Assembly (NCBI GenBank): GCA_964448005.1
Contig: CAYUUW010000009.1
Span: 1 to 40,659, forward strand
Length of the DNA stretch: 40,659 nt
Direction: 5' to 3'
From: CAYUUW01 sp964448005
Lineage (GTDB): Bacteria > Patescibacteriota > Gracilibacteria > UM-FILTER-43-11
Below, one piece after another: positions 23,575 through 30,429 of this stretch. A model generated the notes under the pieces. The model made no database searches. It saw only the letters and a list, made by a program, of their open reading frames with translations, and had not been told where the DNA came from. The first letter of the stretch is position 1. Each line of letters starts with the position of its first letter. The position numbers and the translations under genes were made by a program.

Positions 23575-23608
23575 GAACGCGGAGACCGAAAATCAAAAGA
23601 AGGTCGAT

Positions 23609-23637
23609 TTGCCCGCCCAGCCTCGGCAAGGTAGAAT
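23609..23637 (+). promoter_or_regulatory. Promoter TTGCCC-17-TAGAAT of khpB
   Basis: TTGCCC at 23609-23614, 17-base spacer, TAGAAT at 23632-23637; 29 bases before the khpB ATG. So khpB can be transcribed apart from yidC. Confidence 0.65.
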
Positions 23638-23666
23638 GGCAGCAAAAGCAATGAACCCCGTCAACC

Positions 23667-24128
23667 ATGGACCTTCTCATCAAGCAAACACTGGAAAGGC
23701 TTCTGGAAGCAATGGGAGTGCCTTTTAGCGGAGTCAGGATCATCAAGGAATCGGAGAGCGCCTACTACGCCCAGATCGAAACGTCCCAGTCCAGCCTCCT
23801 GATCGGCTGGCACGGCGAAACCATTGCAGCCCTGCAGCACATGCTGCGCTGCCTGCTGTGGAAGCAGGGGGTCAAAAGCGAGGCCCAGATCGTGGTGGAT
23901 GTGGACGGGTACAAGAAGCGCCAGGAGGAAAGCGTGCTGAAGCTGGCCGAAAGGAAGGCCGAATACGCCCTTCAGACCCAGCGCGAGATTCCCCTGCCCC
24001 CCATGAATGCCTACTTCCGCAGGAAGGTCCACCTTTTCCTGGCCAGCGACGATCGATTCAAGGACAGGGTCGTCACCCAGAGCGCAGGCGAAGGAGAGAA
24101 CCGTTCGATCAAGATCCTCCCTCGCTGA
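23667..24128 (+). CDS. khpB: RNA-binding protein KhpB (Jag) with KH and R3H domains
   Basis: 153 residues. The KH-type domain carries the GxxG loop as LLIGWHGETIAALQHMLRCLL (about 47-67). A linking helix (DGYKKRQEESVLKLAERKA) and an R3H domain follow (PLPPMNAYFRRKVHLFL, then DRVVTQSAGEGENRSIKI). The Jag N-terminal domain of Firmicutes is absent, as in many short homologues. It is an RNA-binding protein that acts in post-transcriptional control, often linked to cell elongation. Conserved position directly after yidC. Stop TGA at 24126-24128. Confidence 0.92.
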   Translation: MDLLIKQTLERLLEAMGVPFSGVRIIKESESAYYAQIETSQSSLLIGWHGETIAALQHMLRCLLWKQGVKSEAQIVVDVDGYKKRQEESVLKLAERKAEYALQTQREIPLPPMNAYFRRKVHLFLASDDRFKDRVVTQSAGEGENRSIKILPR

Positions 24129-24209
24129 GAAGGAAGAAGAGCCGGAGGCAACCAGCGAACTACGCATCACCAAAAAAACGGCCGCAGCAGCTGATCCGAT
24201 TCAGTCGAC

Positions 24210-24887
24210 TCACCACTTCAGCCGCCGCAAGGCATCTTCGGCTGCGGCTTGTTCGGCGGTCTGCTTGCTTCCGCCATTCCCCTTCCCCACAATCCGTCCG
24301 CCGATGTAGGCCCCCATGGTGAAGACCTTGCTGTGGTCAGGCCCTTCGTCGTGCTCCAGGCGGTAGGCCGGCGTGAGCCCCACCTTTTCCTGGGAAAGCT
24401 CCTGAAGCTTGGATTTGGAGTCGATATGGGCCCCTTTCTGCAGAATGTCCTCCAAATGGACCAGCAGAAATTGCCCGATGAACTTTTGGGCGCTCGCATA
24501 GCCCAGCTCCAGGTAGATCACGCCGATCAGGGCCTCGAAGGTATTGGCCAGAAGGTAGTCTTTTTCCCGCCCTCCGGATTTCTCTTCGCCATGGCTGAGC
24601 AAAAGGTGTTTGCCCAGATCCAGCTGCTGGGCCACCTTGGCCAGCATTTCGCCCTTCACCAAGGCGGAGCGCCAGTTGGTCAGCTCTCCTTCGGGATTGG
24701 GATAGGTGGAATAGAGGTACTGGGTCACCACCAGCTCCAGCACGGCATCCCCCAAAAACTCCAGCCTCTCGTTGCTCTCCATTTTGGATTGGCGATGCTC
24801 GTTGAGGTAAGAGCGATGGACGAAAGCCTGCTGAAGCAGCTCGTGGCTCTTGAACGTGAGGCCTATTTTTTCTTCCAGCTCCTGCAT
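24210..24887 (-). CDS. rnc: Ribonuclease III
   Basis: 225 residues, normal length. The signature NERLEFLGDAVLELV holds the first catalytic acidic residues, and ANTFEALIGVIYLELG holds the second set. A C-terminal double-stranded RNA-binding domain spans about 153-225 (SKLQELSQEKVGLTPAYRLE, FTMGAYIGGRIVGKGNGGSKQTAEQAAAEDAL). It cleaves double-stranded RNA in rRNA maturation and mRNA turnover. Third gene of the minus-strand rpmF-nusB-rnc set, with its own promoter in the 91-base gap after nusB. Confidence 0.96.
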   Translation of the reverse strand: MQELEEKIGLTFKSHELLQQAFVHRSYLNEHRQSKMESNERLEFLGDAVLELVVTQYLYSTYPNPEGELTNWRSALVKGEMLAKVAQQLDLGKHLLLSHGEEKSGGREKDYLLANTFEALIGVIYLELGYASAQKFIGQFLLVHLEDILQKGAHIDSKSKLQELSQEKVGLTPAYRLEHDEGPDHSKVFTMGAYIGGRIVGKGNGGSKQTAEQAAAEDALRRLKW

Positions 24888-24908
24888 GGGTGGCTTTTTT
24901 TCCTTTGC

Positions 24909-24937
24909 ATTCTAAGGCCTTGCCTTGCAAAACTCAA
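24909..24937 (-). promoter_or_regulatory. Promoter TTGAGT-17-TAGAAT of rnc
   Basis: Minus strand: TTGAGT (24937-24932), 17-base spacer, TAGAAT (24914-24909), 21 bases before the rnc ATG at 24887. Confidence 0.65.
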
Positions 24938-24978
24938 CCCAAGCCCCGGCAAAGCGAGGAGGCAAGCGGTTCGATGGA

Positions 24979-25587
24979 TTATTTTTTGCCTGTCTGCCGC
25001 CGAGGGGGGACAGGGGGCTTTTTGGGGACAGGGGGCTTTTTGGGGGCAGAGGGCTTTTTGGGGGCAGAGGGCTTTTTGGGCTTTGCCTTGGGGGAATTTT
25101 TTTGGGCAGGGGAAGCCTGAGTCGAGGCCGTTCTTTTCGCTTTGGCCGAAGAAGGCTTGACCGAGGGAGGCTTGTTCAAAGCCTTGTCGTGGGCCACCGC
25201 ATTGAGCACCCCATTGACGAACTTGGCGCTGCTCTGGTCCCCGTAGGTTTTGGCCAGCTCGATCGCCTCATTGATAGCCACATTCAGCGGCACGTCCTTT
25301 TCCGGATCGATCAGCTCGCAAATGCCCAAGCACAAAATAGCCCTTTCCACAGGGTCCATCCTTTCCACGGGCCATTCCGGAGCGTGCTTTTCGATGAGGC
25401 GGTAGATGCGCGGAAGCTCTTTTTCGATTTTGGCGGAAAGGCTCTTGGCAAAAAGGGTCTCGCCGATCTTAGAGCCGTAATGCTCCAGGTTGTAGTCCAG
25501 GATCTGGGAAAGAACGCCCCCTCTGGCCTGATGCTCGAACAGGCTCTGCATCACAATCACCCGGGAAAGATGACGCCAGCTGGCCAT
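24979..25587 (-). CDS. nusB: Transcription antitermination factor NusB with Lys/Pro-rich repetitive tail
   Basis: 202 residues; NusB is usually ~130-150. Residues 1-135 are a normal NusB domain (SRVIVMQSLFEHQ, APEWPVERMDPVERAILCLGICEL, VPLNVAINEAIELAKTYGDQSSAKFVNGVLNAVA). From about 136 comes a tail of Lys, Pro, Ala and Ser, ending in PKKPSAPKKPSAPKKPPVP encoded by 18-bp direct repeats. NusB, with NusE, binds boxA RNA and promotes antitermination on rRNA operons. The basic tail could add RNA or ribosome binding, which is an inference. It sits between rpmF and rnc. Confidence 0.94.
   Translation of the reverse strand: MASWRHLSRVIVMQSLFEHQARGGVLSQILDYNLEHYGSKIGETLFAKSLSAKIEKELPRIYRLIEKHAPEWPVERMDPVERAILCLGICELIDPEKDVPLNVAINEAIELAKTYGDQSSAKFVNGVLNAVAHDKALNKPPSVKPSSAKAKRTASTQASPAQKNSPKAKPKKPSAPKKPSAPKKPPVPKKPPVPPRRQTGKK
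25006..25077. repeat. Four 18-bp tandem repeats in the nusB tail
   Basis: Copies at 25006-25023, 25024-25041, 25042-25059 and 25060-25077. The first two are identical to each other, and so are the last two; the pairs differ at two positions. Each encodes a six-residue PKKP-type unit of NusB. In-frame length change is easy at such a site. Confidence 0.85.
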
Positions 25588-25636
25588 AGCGGGAAGGGAT
25601 TAGGATGGAGGCCGAAAAAGGCGCTATGCAACAAGG

Positions 25637-25876
25637 CTACGCCTTCACGCGGATGATCTTTTCGATCTTTCGGCTCTTGTCCACAACAACCCGCCCTTTG
25701 TAGTGGCCGCAGGCGGGGCAGGCGGTATGGGAAAGCTTCTTTTTGCTGCAGTTGGGGCAATCGTTCAAGGATACCAAGGCAAGCAGGCGTTTGCGGGCGC
25801 GGTTCTGAAAGGTCTTGTAGCGCGCACTGGTCTGCTTATTCGATTGCTGTTTTTTTGGGACCGGCTTCTTGGACAT
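25637..25876 (-). CDS. rpmF: 50S ribosomal protein L32
   Basis: 79 residues. The zinc-ribbon cysteines are C40, C43, C53 and C56 (LNDCPNC, TACPACG), followed by HYKGRVVVDKSRK, as in L32. The N-terminus (MSKKPVPKKQQSNKQTSARYK) is lysine-rich and longer than average. Part of the large ribosomal subunit. First gene of a minus-strand set with nusB (49 bases downstream) and rnc, with a good promoter in front. Confidence 0.93.
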   Translation of the reverse strand: MSKKPVPKKQQSNKQTSARYKTFQNRARKRLLALVSLNDCPNCSKKKLSHTACPACGHYKGRVVVDKSRKIEKIIRVKA

Positions 25877-25903
25877 GGTTTCTTCGTCTAAAGTTAAGCC
25901 TAA

Positions 25904-25932
25904 AAAATCTACAGCAATCCCCTGCCTTGCGC
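25904..25932 (-). promoter_or_regulatory. Promoter TTGCGC-17-TAGATT of rpmF-nusB
   Basis: Minus strand: TTGCGC (25932-25927), 17-base spacer, TAGATT (25909-25904), 27 bases before the rpmF ATG. Confidence 0.6.
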
Positions 25933-26032
25933 AAGCCTATTTTCTGGGGGCAGCCTGCAAAACAGCCCCGCAGTGGAGTCCATCTCAAATTTGGGCAAAC
26001 AGCCTTCATGATAAAAGGCGATAAACAAAGCG

Positions 26033-26062
26033 AAAAAGCCCCTCGACGCAATGTCGGGGGCT
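26033..26062 (-). terminator. Intrinsic terminator closing the cassette array
   Basis: On the minus strand a stem AGCCCC-CGAC with loop ATTGC (one bulged A on the second arm) is followed by five Ts. It ends transcription of the leftmost cassette gene before rpmF. The Ts lie just outside the cassette repeat; the equivalent hairpin inside the 166-bp element (26921-26937) lacks the T run and is weaker. Confidence 0.7.
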
Positions 26063-26093
26063 ACTGATTGGCAAAAAGGTGGAGGAGTGAATG
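26040..26093. repeat. Right-half copy of the cassette boundary element
   Basis: 54 bases, from CCCTC onward, differing from the right part of the full element (26917-26970) at three positions. It marks the left end of the two-cassette array. Confidence 0.9.
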
Positions 26094-26152
26094 CGCGCTG
26101 AACGACTCACCCCCCTCATCACTGTCAGAGCCGAGGCCCTGAGTAGGTCGGG

Positions 26153-26704
26153 CTACTCGGACCCGGATTTCTCGTAGGGCTGGACGACCTGAGCTTCCGA
26201 CTCGGGCCGGGAGGAAGGCTTGGTCAGCTTCGCGATGACGAAGATGGGGCAAGAAGCACCAATAACCAAGATCCCGGCGAAGCCGAGGATTTCGTAGCCC
26301 ACGCCGGCGATCTTGAGGCCGAAGTTGGTCATGCCGATCGTGATCCCGACGGTAGCCAGCAAAACACCGAGTAGTAGGCTCTGCCAGGCAACTCCCCAGA
26401 CCTGGGAGTTCTCCCCGCGCTTGACGCAGCAGACCATCTGGAAGATGCAGGTGACGACGGAGATGAGACCAACGAAGCTCACGGCATACAGCTCCCAGAA
26501 GCCGGCGAGTTCTCGCATGATCCAGGAGAAGTCGCCGTTGCAGATAGCCTGCGTCGACAGAGTCATACAGAGCACTCCGATGGCAAGCAAGAAGCCTCCG
26601 GGAATGACCCGGAAGTTGAAAGTACCACCCCCTTGGGACTCCTGGAGTGGATCGGGCTGAGGTCGTAGCGCAGTGGGCTTTTCTTGTTCGATTGGCTGAG
26701 TCAT
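26153..26704 (-). CDS. Cassette-borne small membrane protein, cassette 1
   Basis: 183 residues from ATG 26704, chosen because AGAAGGA lies 6 bases upstream as a ribosome binding site; a longer frame to 26749 lacks this. Hydrophilic ends surround four hydrophobic helices (FRVIPGGFLLAIGVLCMTL; LYAVSFVGLISVVTCIFQMVC; WQSLLLGVLLATVGITIGM; ILGFAGILVIGASCPIFVIA). No family recognised. It lies wholly inside one cassette unit, 60 bases from one inverted arm and 100 from the other. It has a ~145-base 5' leader from the cassette promoter. Function unknown; membrane location is likely. Confidence 0.7.
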   Translation of the reverse strand: MTQPIEQEKPTALRPQPDPLQESQGGGTFNFRVIPGGFLLAIGVLCMTLSTQAICNGDFSWIMRELAGFWELYAVSFVGLISVVTCIFQMVCCVKRGENSQVWGVAWQSLLLGVLLATVGITIGMTNFGLKIAGVGYEILGFAGILVIGASCPIFVIAKLTKPSSRPESEAQVVQPYEKSGSE

Positions 26705-26804
26705 GATTGTCCTTCTCCCGGTTTTGTTTGCCGGACTCCTCATTCTCATCTTTCAAAAAAGACAAAAATGAAGAGTCGCTGACATTGACTGAGCCGGGAA
26801 CGCA

Positions 26805-26970
26805 CATTCACTCCACGTTTTTGCCAATGAGGCTAAAGAGCAATTATTGATTAAAATATAAACTATTTTCATTATTTAGTCAATAGGATTGCAGGGGTTC
26901 AGTGGCCCGGAGAAGGCCCTCGACGCAATGTCGTAGGCTGCTGATTGGCAAAAAGGTGGAGGAGTGAATG
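26805..26970. repeat. Complete 166-bp cassette boundary element
   Basis: Its two ends are inverted arms (26805-26828 and 26944-26970: CATTCACTCCAC... and ...GTGGAGGAGTGAATG, sharing ATTGGCAAAAA/TTTTTGCCAAT). Between them are an AT-rich inner palindrome with ATTGATTAAA/TTTAGTCAAT, the minus-strand promoter, and the CCCTC junction at 26917-26921. As single-stranded DNA it could fold into one long imperfect hairpin, the same principle as attC sites. The left 117 bases recur at 27553-27668 (four differences); the right 54 at 26040-26093 (three differences). Confidence 0.9.
26855..26883 (-). promoter_or_regulatory. Promoter TTGACT-17-TATATT of cassette 1
   Basis: Minus strand: TTGACT (26883-26878), 17-base spacer, TATATT (26860-26855), inside the boundary element. 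Drives the gene starting at 26704. Confidence 0.75.
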
Positions 26971-27002
26971 GCGGAGAGCCACGCAAACCTCGTGGGGCGC
27001 CG

Positions 27003-27446
27003 TCAATTGGCGCTTTGGTCCTTCCGCTTCTTGAGGTCGGTCAAGTAAAGGGCAAGACGCATGGCCAAAGCCATGAAGGTTAGCAGTGCGGCTACGCCAT
27101 TGAGGAGGGAGGCAAGGTGGGTAGCAAATGTCAGCCAAACTGGAATGTGCAGAAGAAGCGCAATGAGAACCGCCAGCATGAGCCCGCGGCAGGCATAAGG
27201 GATAGCTCCTCCCTTTTTGCGCCTCAGCTCGTCCCGGATATCCAGCAGAACGTAAACGCTCATCAGGAGCGCCCCAAGGGAAAAAAATGCAGCGAAGTCC
27301 GGGTCGTCATCGACGATTTCGAGGGCGGAAGAGAAGAAAATTGCCGCAAAGGCAGCCTTTGCAAGAAGCCAAAAGGCACGCTCAAGCTTATCGAGTCGGT
27401 CGCAATTCTCCAAAAATTCTCGAGTCTTTTGGTGGTCGTCATTCAC
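27003..27446 (-). CDS. Cassette-borne small membrane protein, cassette 2
   Basis: 147 residues with a GTG start at 27446 (an overlapping ATG is out of frame). AGGAGA lies about 13 bases upstream. A charged N-terminus (NDDHQKTREFLENCDRLDKLE) is followed by four hydrophobic helices (AFWLLAKAAFAAIFFSSAL; FAAFFSLGALLMSVYVLL; GLMLAVLIALLLHIPVWLTFA; LLNGVAALLTFMALAMRLALYL) and a basic tail. No family recognised and no clear similarity to the cassette 1 protein apart from size and topology. It lies inside the second cassette unit with the same promoter and arms. Confidence 0.72.
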   Translation of the reverse strand: MNDDHQKTREFLENCDRLDKLERAFWLLAKAAFAAIFFSSALEIVDDDPDFAAFFSLGALLMSVYVLLDIRDELRRKKGGAIPYACRGLMLAVLIALLLHIPVWLTFATHLASLLNGVAALLTFMALAMRLALYLTDLKKRKDQSAN

Positions 27447-27552
27447 TGTCTTGAATCTCCTGTTGTGTTGGTTGAAGTGACAGTCGCTCCCGCCCGCCTT
27501 CTTTATTGAAAAGGCAAGAGGGAGGGGCCATCAAAATCTTCCAACCTTATTC

Positions 27553-27668
27553 CATTCACTCCACGTTTTTGCCAATGAGCTAAAGAGCAATTATTGATTA
27601 AAATATAAACTATTGTCATTATTTAGTCAATAGTATTGCAAGGGTTCAGTGGCCCGGAGAAGGCCCTC
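27553..27668. repeat. Left-half copy of the cassette boundary element
   Basis: 116 bases matching 26805-26921 with one deletion and three substitutions, ending exactly at CCCTC, after which the sequences diverge. Marks the right end of the array. Confidence 0.92.
27602..27630 (-). promoter_or_regulatory. Promoter TTGACT-17-TATATT of cassette 2
   Basis: Minus strand: TTGACT (27630-27625), 17-base spacer, TATATT (27607-27602). Identical hexamers to the cassette 1 promoter. Confidence 0.75.
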
Positions 27669-27728
27669 AAATACTCTGGAGGAGCCGAGAAGGCGGCGAT
27701 ACGGAAGCCAGAGGATTAAGCTCAACAG

Positions 27729-27757
27729 TGGACAATCGGGTGAATTTGGCCTAAAAT
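27729..27757 (+). promoter_or_regulatory. Promoter TGGACA-17-TAAAAT of the pilin-repeat gene
   Basis: TGGACA at 27729-27734, 17-base spacer, TAAAAT at 27752-27757; 20 bases before ATG 27778. It supports that ATG over an upstream in-frame start at 27649, which would begin inside the cassette repeat. Confidence 0.6.
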
Positions 27758-27777
27758 GGAGCAAAACAAAAAAACAA

Positions 27778-28728
27778 ATGCGCCACCTTCAGCAAAAGCA
27801 CTTTTGGCTGGCCACCGCAAAATTCGCAGCTTTGGCGGCACTGATCGCAGTGGGGCTTTTGGCCATGGCCAAAGCCGGGCACGCCCAAGGCTACCTGGGC
27901 GGAGCGTGGGACCAGTACATCCGCCCGACCAACACCTTTCCCGGCGGCACGGAAGCCAGCGGCGAAGTCCTGGTCGAAAAGCTCATCCGGAACCTGATCG
28001 TCATCGTCCGCTACCTGGTGGGTGGCGTCGCCCTCCTCACCGGAACCATCTACGGCCTCACCCTTGTTTTCTCCAGCGGAAAAGAGGAGGTCATGGAAAA
28101 GCAGAAGAAGAATTTCCTCATGGCCTTCGTCGGCTTTGCCGTGCTGCTGATCTCCGAGAACGTCGCCTCCATCTTCAACCCCGAACAAGCCAGCTCCGAC
28201 AAGCTGATCGATTTCGGCGCGGCCCAGGACCAGCTGCGAGCCATTGTGGGCTACATCAAGTGGATCCTGGGATCCATCGTCGTGCTGTACATGACCATCA
28301 CCGGAGCGCGCATGGTTCTCGCCTCGGACCAGGAGGAGGAGCTGACCAAGCACAAGGAAAGCCTGGTGTGGGGAATGGTGGGCCTGCTCGTGATCCTGCT
28401 GGCAAGCAACATCGTGAACGCCATCTACGTCGTCAACGAGCCCAGGGAAGTGGTGGCGGCAGGGGCCGAAAGCGCCATCGGCGAGATCTCCAGCATCATC
28501 CGCCTGATCCTGGTGTTCCTGGGCCCCCTGGCCATCGCCTTCACCCTTTATGCCGGGTTCCTTTATTTGACGGCCCTGGACAACGACGAGCAGGTGCAGA
28601 AGAGCAAAAGGATGATCGCAGGAGGCGTGACCGGAATCGCCATCATCTACGCGGCCTACGCCCTAGTGAACACCTTCACCGCCGAGCCCCTGACGGCCAG
28701 CGCGCTGCTTTTTGCCTCAACCTTATGA
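27778..28728 (+). CDS. Secreted membrane protein with three T4SS-pilin (TrbC/VirB2-like) repeats
   Basis: 316 residues. A signal peptide (about 1-37, ending AKAGHAQ) is followed by three homologous two-helix units at about 65-130, 145-210 and 230-300. Each has the pattern helix, GG or GA turn, short charged loop with K/Q, second helix: YLVGGVALLTGTIYGLTLVFSSGKEE, WILGSIVVLYMTITGARMVLASDQEE, FLGPLAIAFTLYAGFLYLTALDNDEQVQKSKRM. The charged loop followed by a K-rich start of helix two is the T4SS_pilin hallmark. Single units are pilins of type IV secretion-like machines. Three in one chain suggest a membrane scaffold or ion-path protein instead of a polymerising pilin, by inference. Confidence 0.75.
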   Translation: MRHLQQKHFWLATAKFAALAALIAVGLLAMAKAGHAQGYLGGAWDQYIRPTNTFPGGTEASGEVLVEKLIRNLIVIVRYLVGGVALLTGTIYGLTLVFSSGKEEVMEKQKKNFLMAFVGFAVLLISENVASIFNPEQASSDKLIDFGAAQDQLRAIVGYIKWILGSIVVLYMTITGARMVLASDQEEELTKHKESLVWGMVGLLVILLASNIVNAIYVVNEPREVVAAGAESAIGEISSIIRLILVFLGPLAIAFTLYAGFLYLTALDNDEQVQKSKRMIAGGVTGIAIIYAAYALVNTFTAEPLTASALLFASTL

Positions 28729-28815
28729 TGCGATAGTCCTCGGGACGACCCGGCATTCACCTGCGCGCCGTACAAGACTTTGGCAGGCGTGTATCCTAAT
28801 TAATCGCGAAATCGC

Positions 28816-30327
28816 ATGAAAAGACTCCTTGCCCTCATTTCGCTGGCCGCCTTCGGACTCCTTTCGGCGCCGGCCTTGGGCCTGGCGCAGAGCTCCCTGG
28901 ATTCCCTGAGCGCCATCAAGAGCAGGCTCGGGGAAGACGGGATCCAGCTCATCGACTACAGCCTGCCGCAGAACGAATGGGGCTCGCTGACCCTGGAGTG
29001 GATTGAGCCCCTGGAGAAAGAGGGGGTGGAAAGCCTGGCCGCGCTGGCCCAGGATTACCGGGAGGAATTCGAAGGGGCGGAAGGAATCCATGAGCTGCGC
29101 TACAGAATCTCTGTTCTGGACGCCACAAGATCCAGAGCTTCCACCCAAGCCGGCCGGGATTCCCTGGAAGAGGAGATTGGCCTGCTGGAGGACGAGCTGG
29201 AAGACCTGCAAACCACCGTGAAGGAGGAGCTGAAAGGCCTTTTCCCTGACCTGGAAGAGGAAAAAAGCGCGCAGGGGGCGGAGCTGCTGTTTGCCGAGCT
29301 GGACTACTACTTCGGCCTGGGCCAGTGGGGAGACCTCCCGTACGGAATCGTGGCGGCCCTGAAGGAAGCCGACGAGCTGTGGAAAGAAGAGGGGGTAAGG
29401 AACCTGGCCAGCCTGGCCCAAGGCTACCTGGCCCAAGACCAGGAGGAAGGCCTGCAGGCCCTGAAAGAGGATCTGGCGGAGCTGAGCTACCAGAACACCG
29501 AAGGAGAAACGGTTGACTTTGGGGGCGCCGAAATCGAAGCGGTTACCACAGGAGTCCTGGCTGCGCGCTTCGAAGGCGAACGCCAGCTCCGGAGCATCAT
29601 GCAATCCATTGTGATCGCCATTCGGAACCTGGTTGGAGGCCTGGCCGTGGTATGGATCGTGGTCAGCGGGGTCCGAATGGTCTTCGCCAATGGAGACGAA
29701 GGGGTGGTCAGCGAGCAGAAGCGAAGCATCACCTACGCCGTCATTGGCCTGGTGTCGATCCTGCTCATCGAAAGGATGATCAGCCTGCTCTACGGCCCGG
29801 CGGGAATCATGAGAGACGGGCTGGACACAGGAGGGGTGGCCAACGCAGCCTTCGATGCGGAGATTTTCGGCATTGTCGGCTTCATTCGGGCCATCATCGG
29901 CGTGGCGGCCATCTTCATGCTGGTGCTCAGCGGCGTCCGGGCCATCACGGCCCAGGGGGACGAGACCAAGATCACGGCCCAGAAGAAGTCCATCCTGTGG
30001 GTGGGAGTCGGCCTGATCCTGATCGCCGTGAACCGGGTGGTGGTCCAGAACATTTTTGTGGCGCCAGCGAGCCAAGACGACCAGATCTATTCCAGCAATA
30101 TCGCCAACCTGGTGGGCCTGATGGGCACCATCCTCACTTTCATCCTGGGCTTCGTGGGGCTGATCGCCCTGGGGCTGCTGGTGTACGGAGGCGCGATGAT
30201 GGTCGCCAATTACGGCGACGAGGACCAAGTCACCAAAGCCAAGACCATCGTGAAGAACGCCGTCATCGGCATCCTGGTGATCATTGCCGCCTACACCATT
30301 GTGGCGACATTGGTGAGCTTTAAATAA
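28816..30327 (+). CDS. Secreted protein with helical N-terminal half and three T4SS-pilin-like repeats
   Basis: 503 residues. A signal peptide (1-25, ALGLAQ) and a ~225-residue charged helical region with coiled coil at about 85-150 (DSLEEEIGLLEDELEDLQTT) are followed by three pilin-type units at about 254-325, 348-420 and 428-503. Examples: NLVGGLAVVWIVVSGVRMVFANGDEG, AIIGVAAIFMLVLSGVRAITAQGDE, FVGLIALGLLVYGGAMMVANYGDED. Same repeat type as the preceding gene, 87 bases upstream, and probably the same transcript. The helical half would face outward if the signal is cleaved. Likely part of a membrane complex with its neighbour; the function is not known. Confidence 0.75.
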   Translation: MKRLLALISLAAFGLLSAPALGLAQSSLDSLSAIKSRLGEDGIQLIDYSLPQNEWGSLTLEWIEPLEKEGVESLAALAQDYREEFEGAEGIHELRYRISVLDATRSRASTQAGRDSLEEEIGLLEDELEDLQTTVKEELKGLFPDLEEEKSAQGAELLFAELDYYFGLGQWGDLPYGIVAALKEADELWKEEGVRNLASLAQGYLAQDQEEGLQALKEDLAELSYQNTEGETVDFGGAEIEAVTTGVLAARFEGERQLRSIMQSIVIAIRNLVGGLAVVWIVVSGVRMVFANGDEGVVSEQKRSITYAVIGLVSILLIERMISLLYGPAGIMRDGLDTGGVANAAFDAEIFGIVGFIRAIIGVAAIFMLVLSGVRAITAQGDETKITAQKKSILWVGVGLILIAVNRVVVQNIFVAPASQDDQIYSSNIANLVGLMGTILTFILGFVGLIALGLLVYGGAMMVANYGDEDQVTKAKTIVKNAVIGILVIIAAYTIVATLVSFK

Positions 30328-30362
30328 AGTTACTTTCTTCGACCTGTTTTCGTAGTGTACGG

Positions 30363-30429
30363 ATGGTGGGGCGCATTGTGGATTAAACAACGATACACCC
30401 AACAATTCGCACCAAACTCGAGCCACCAT
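30363..30429. repeat. Nested imperfect inverted repeat between pilin-repeat and DUF4349-like genes
   Basis: Outer arms ATGGTGG (30363-30369) and CCACCAT (30423-30429); inner arms GCGCATTGTGG (30371-30381) and CCAACAATTCGC (30399-30410), pairing with one mismatch and one bulge. No T run follows, so it is not a typical intrinsic terminator. It could be an RNA structure that protects or separates the flanking messages. Confidence 0.5.

Larger units (their letters stand above)
26040..27668. mobile_element. Tandem array of two integron-like gene cassettes, no integrase seen
   Basis: Two units, 26040-26921 and 26917-27668, share near-identical ends but carry unrelated middle sequences. Each unit runs: CCCTC, hairpin CGAC-GCAAT-GTCG, inverted arm, unique gene on the minus strand, opposite inverted arm, minus-strand promoter TTGACT-17-TATATT, a short GC-rich end, CCCTC. 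The outside flanks keep only the half of the 166-bp element that belongs to the cassette. This is what circular molecules carrying one full element would leave after recombination at CCCTC. Known integron attC sites have GTTRRRY/RYYYAAC ends, which I do not find, so this is integron-like in architecture only. Unequal recombination of a duplicated segment with gene exchange is an alternative. Confidence 0.55.

Noticed and set aside
24129..24209. Small gene or terminator between khpB and rnc
   Set aside because: No hairpin with a T run and no plausible frame in these 81 bases between convergent genes.
26040..27668. Canonical integron (intI plus attC sites)
   Set aside because: No integrase-like gene is in the window, and the boundary element lacks the GTTRRRY/RYYYAAC core. 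Only the cassette-like architecture was kept.
26040..27668. CRISPR array
   Set aside because: The repeats are 54-166 bases, only three in number, and separated by genes, not by short spacers.
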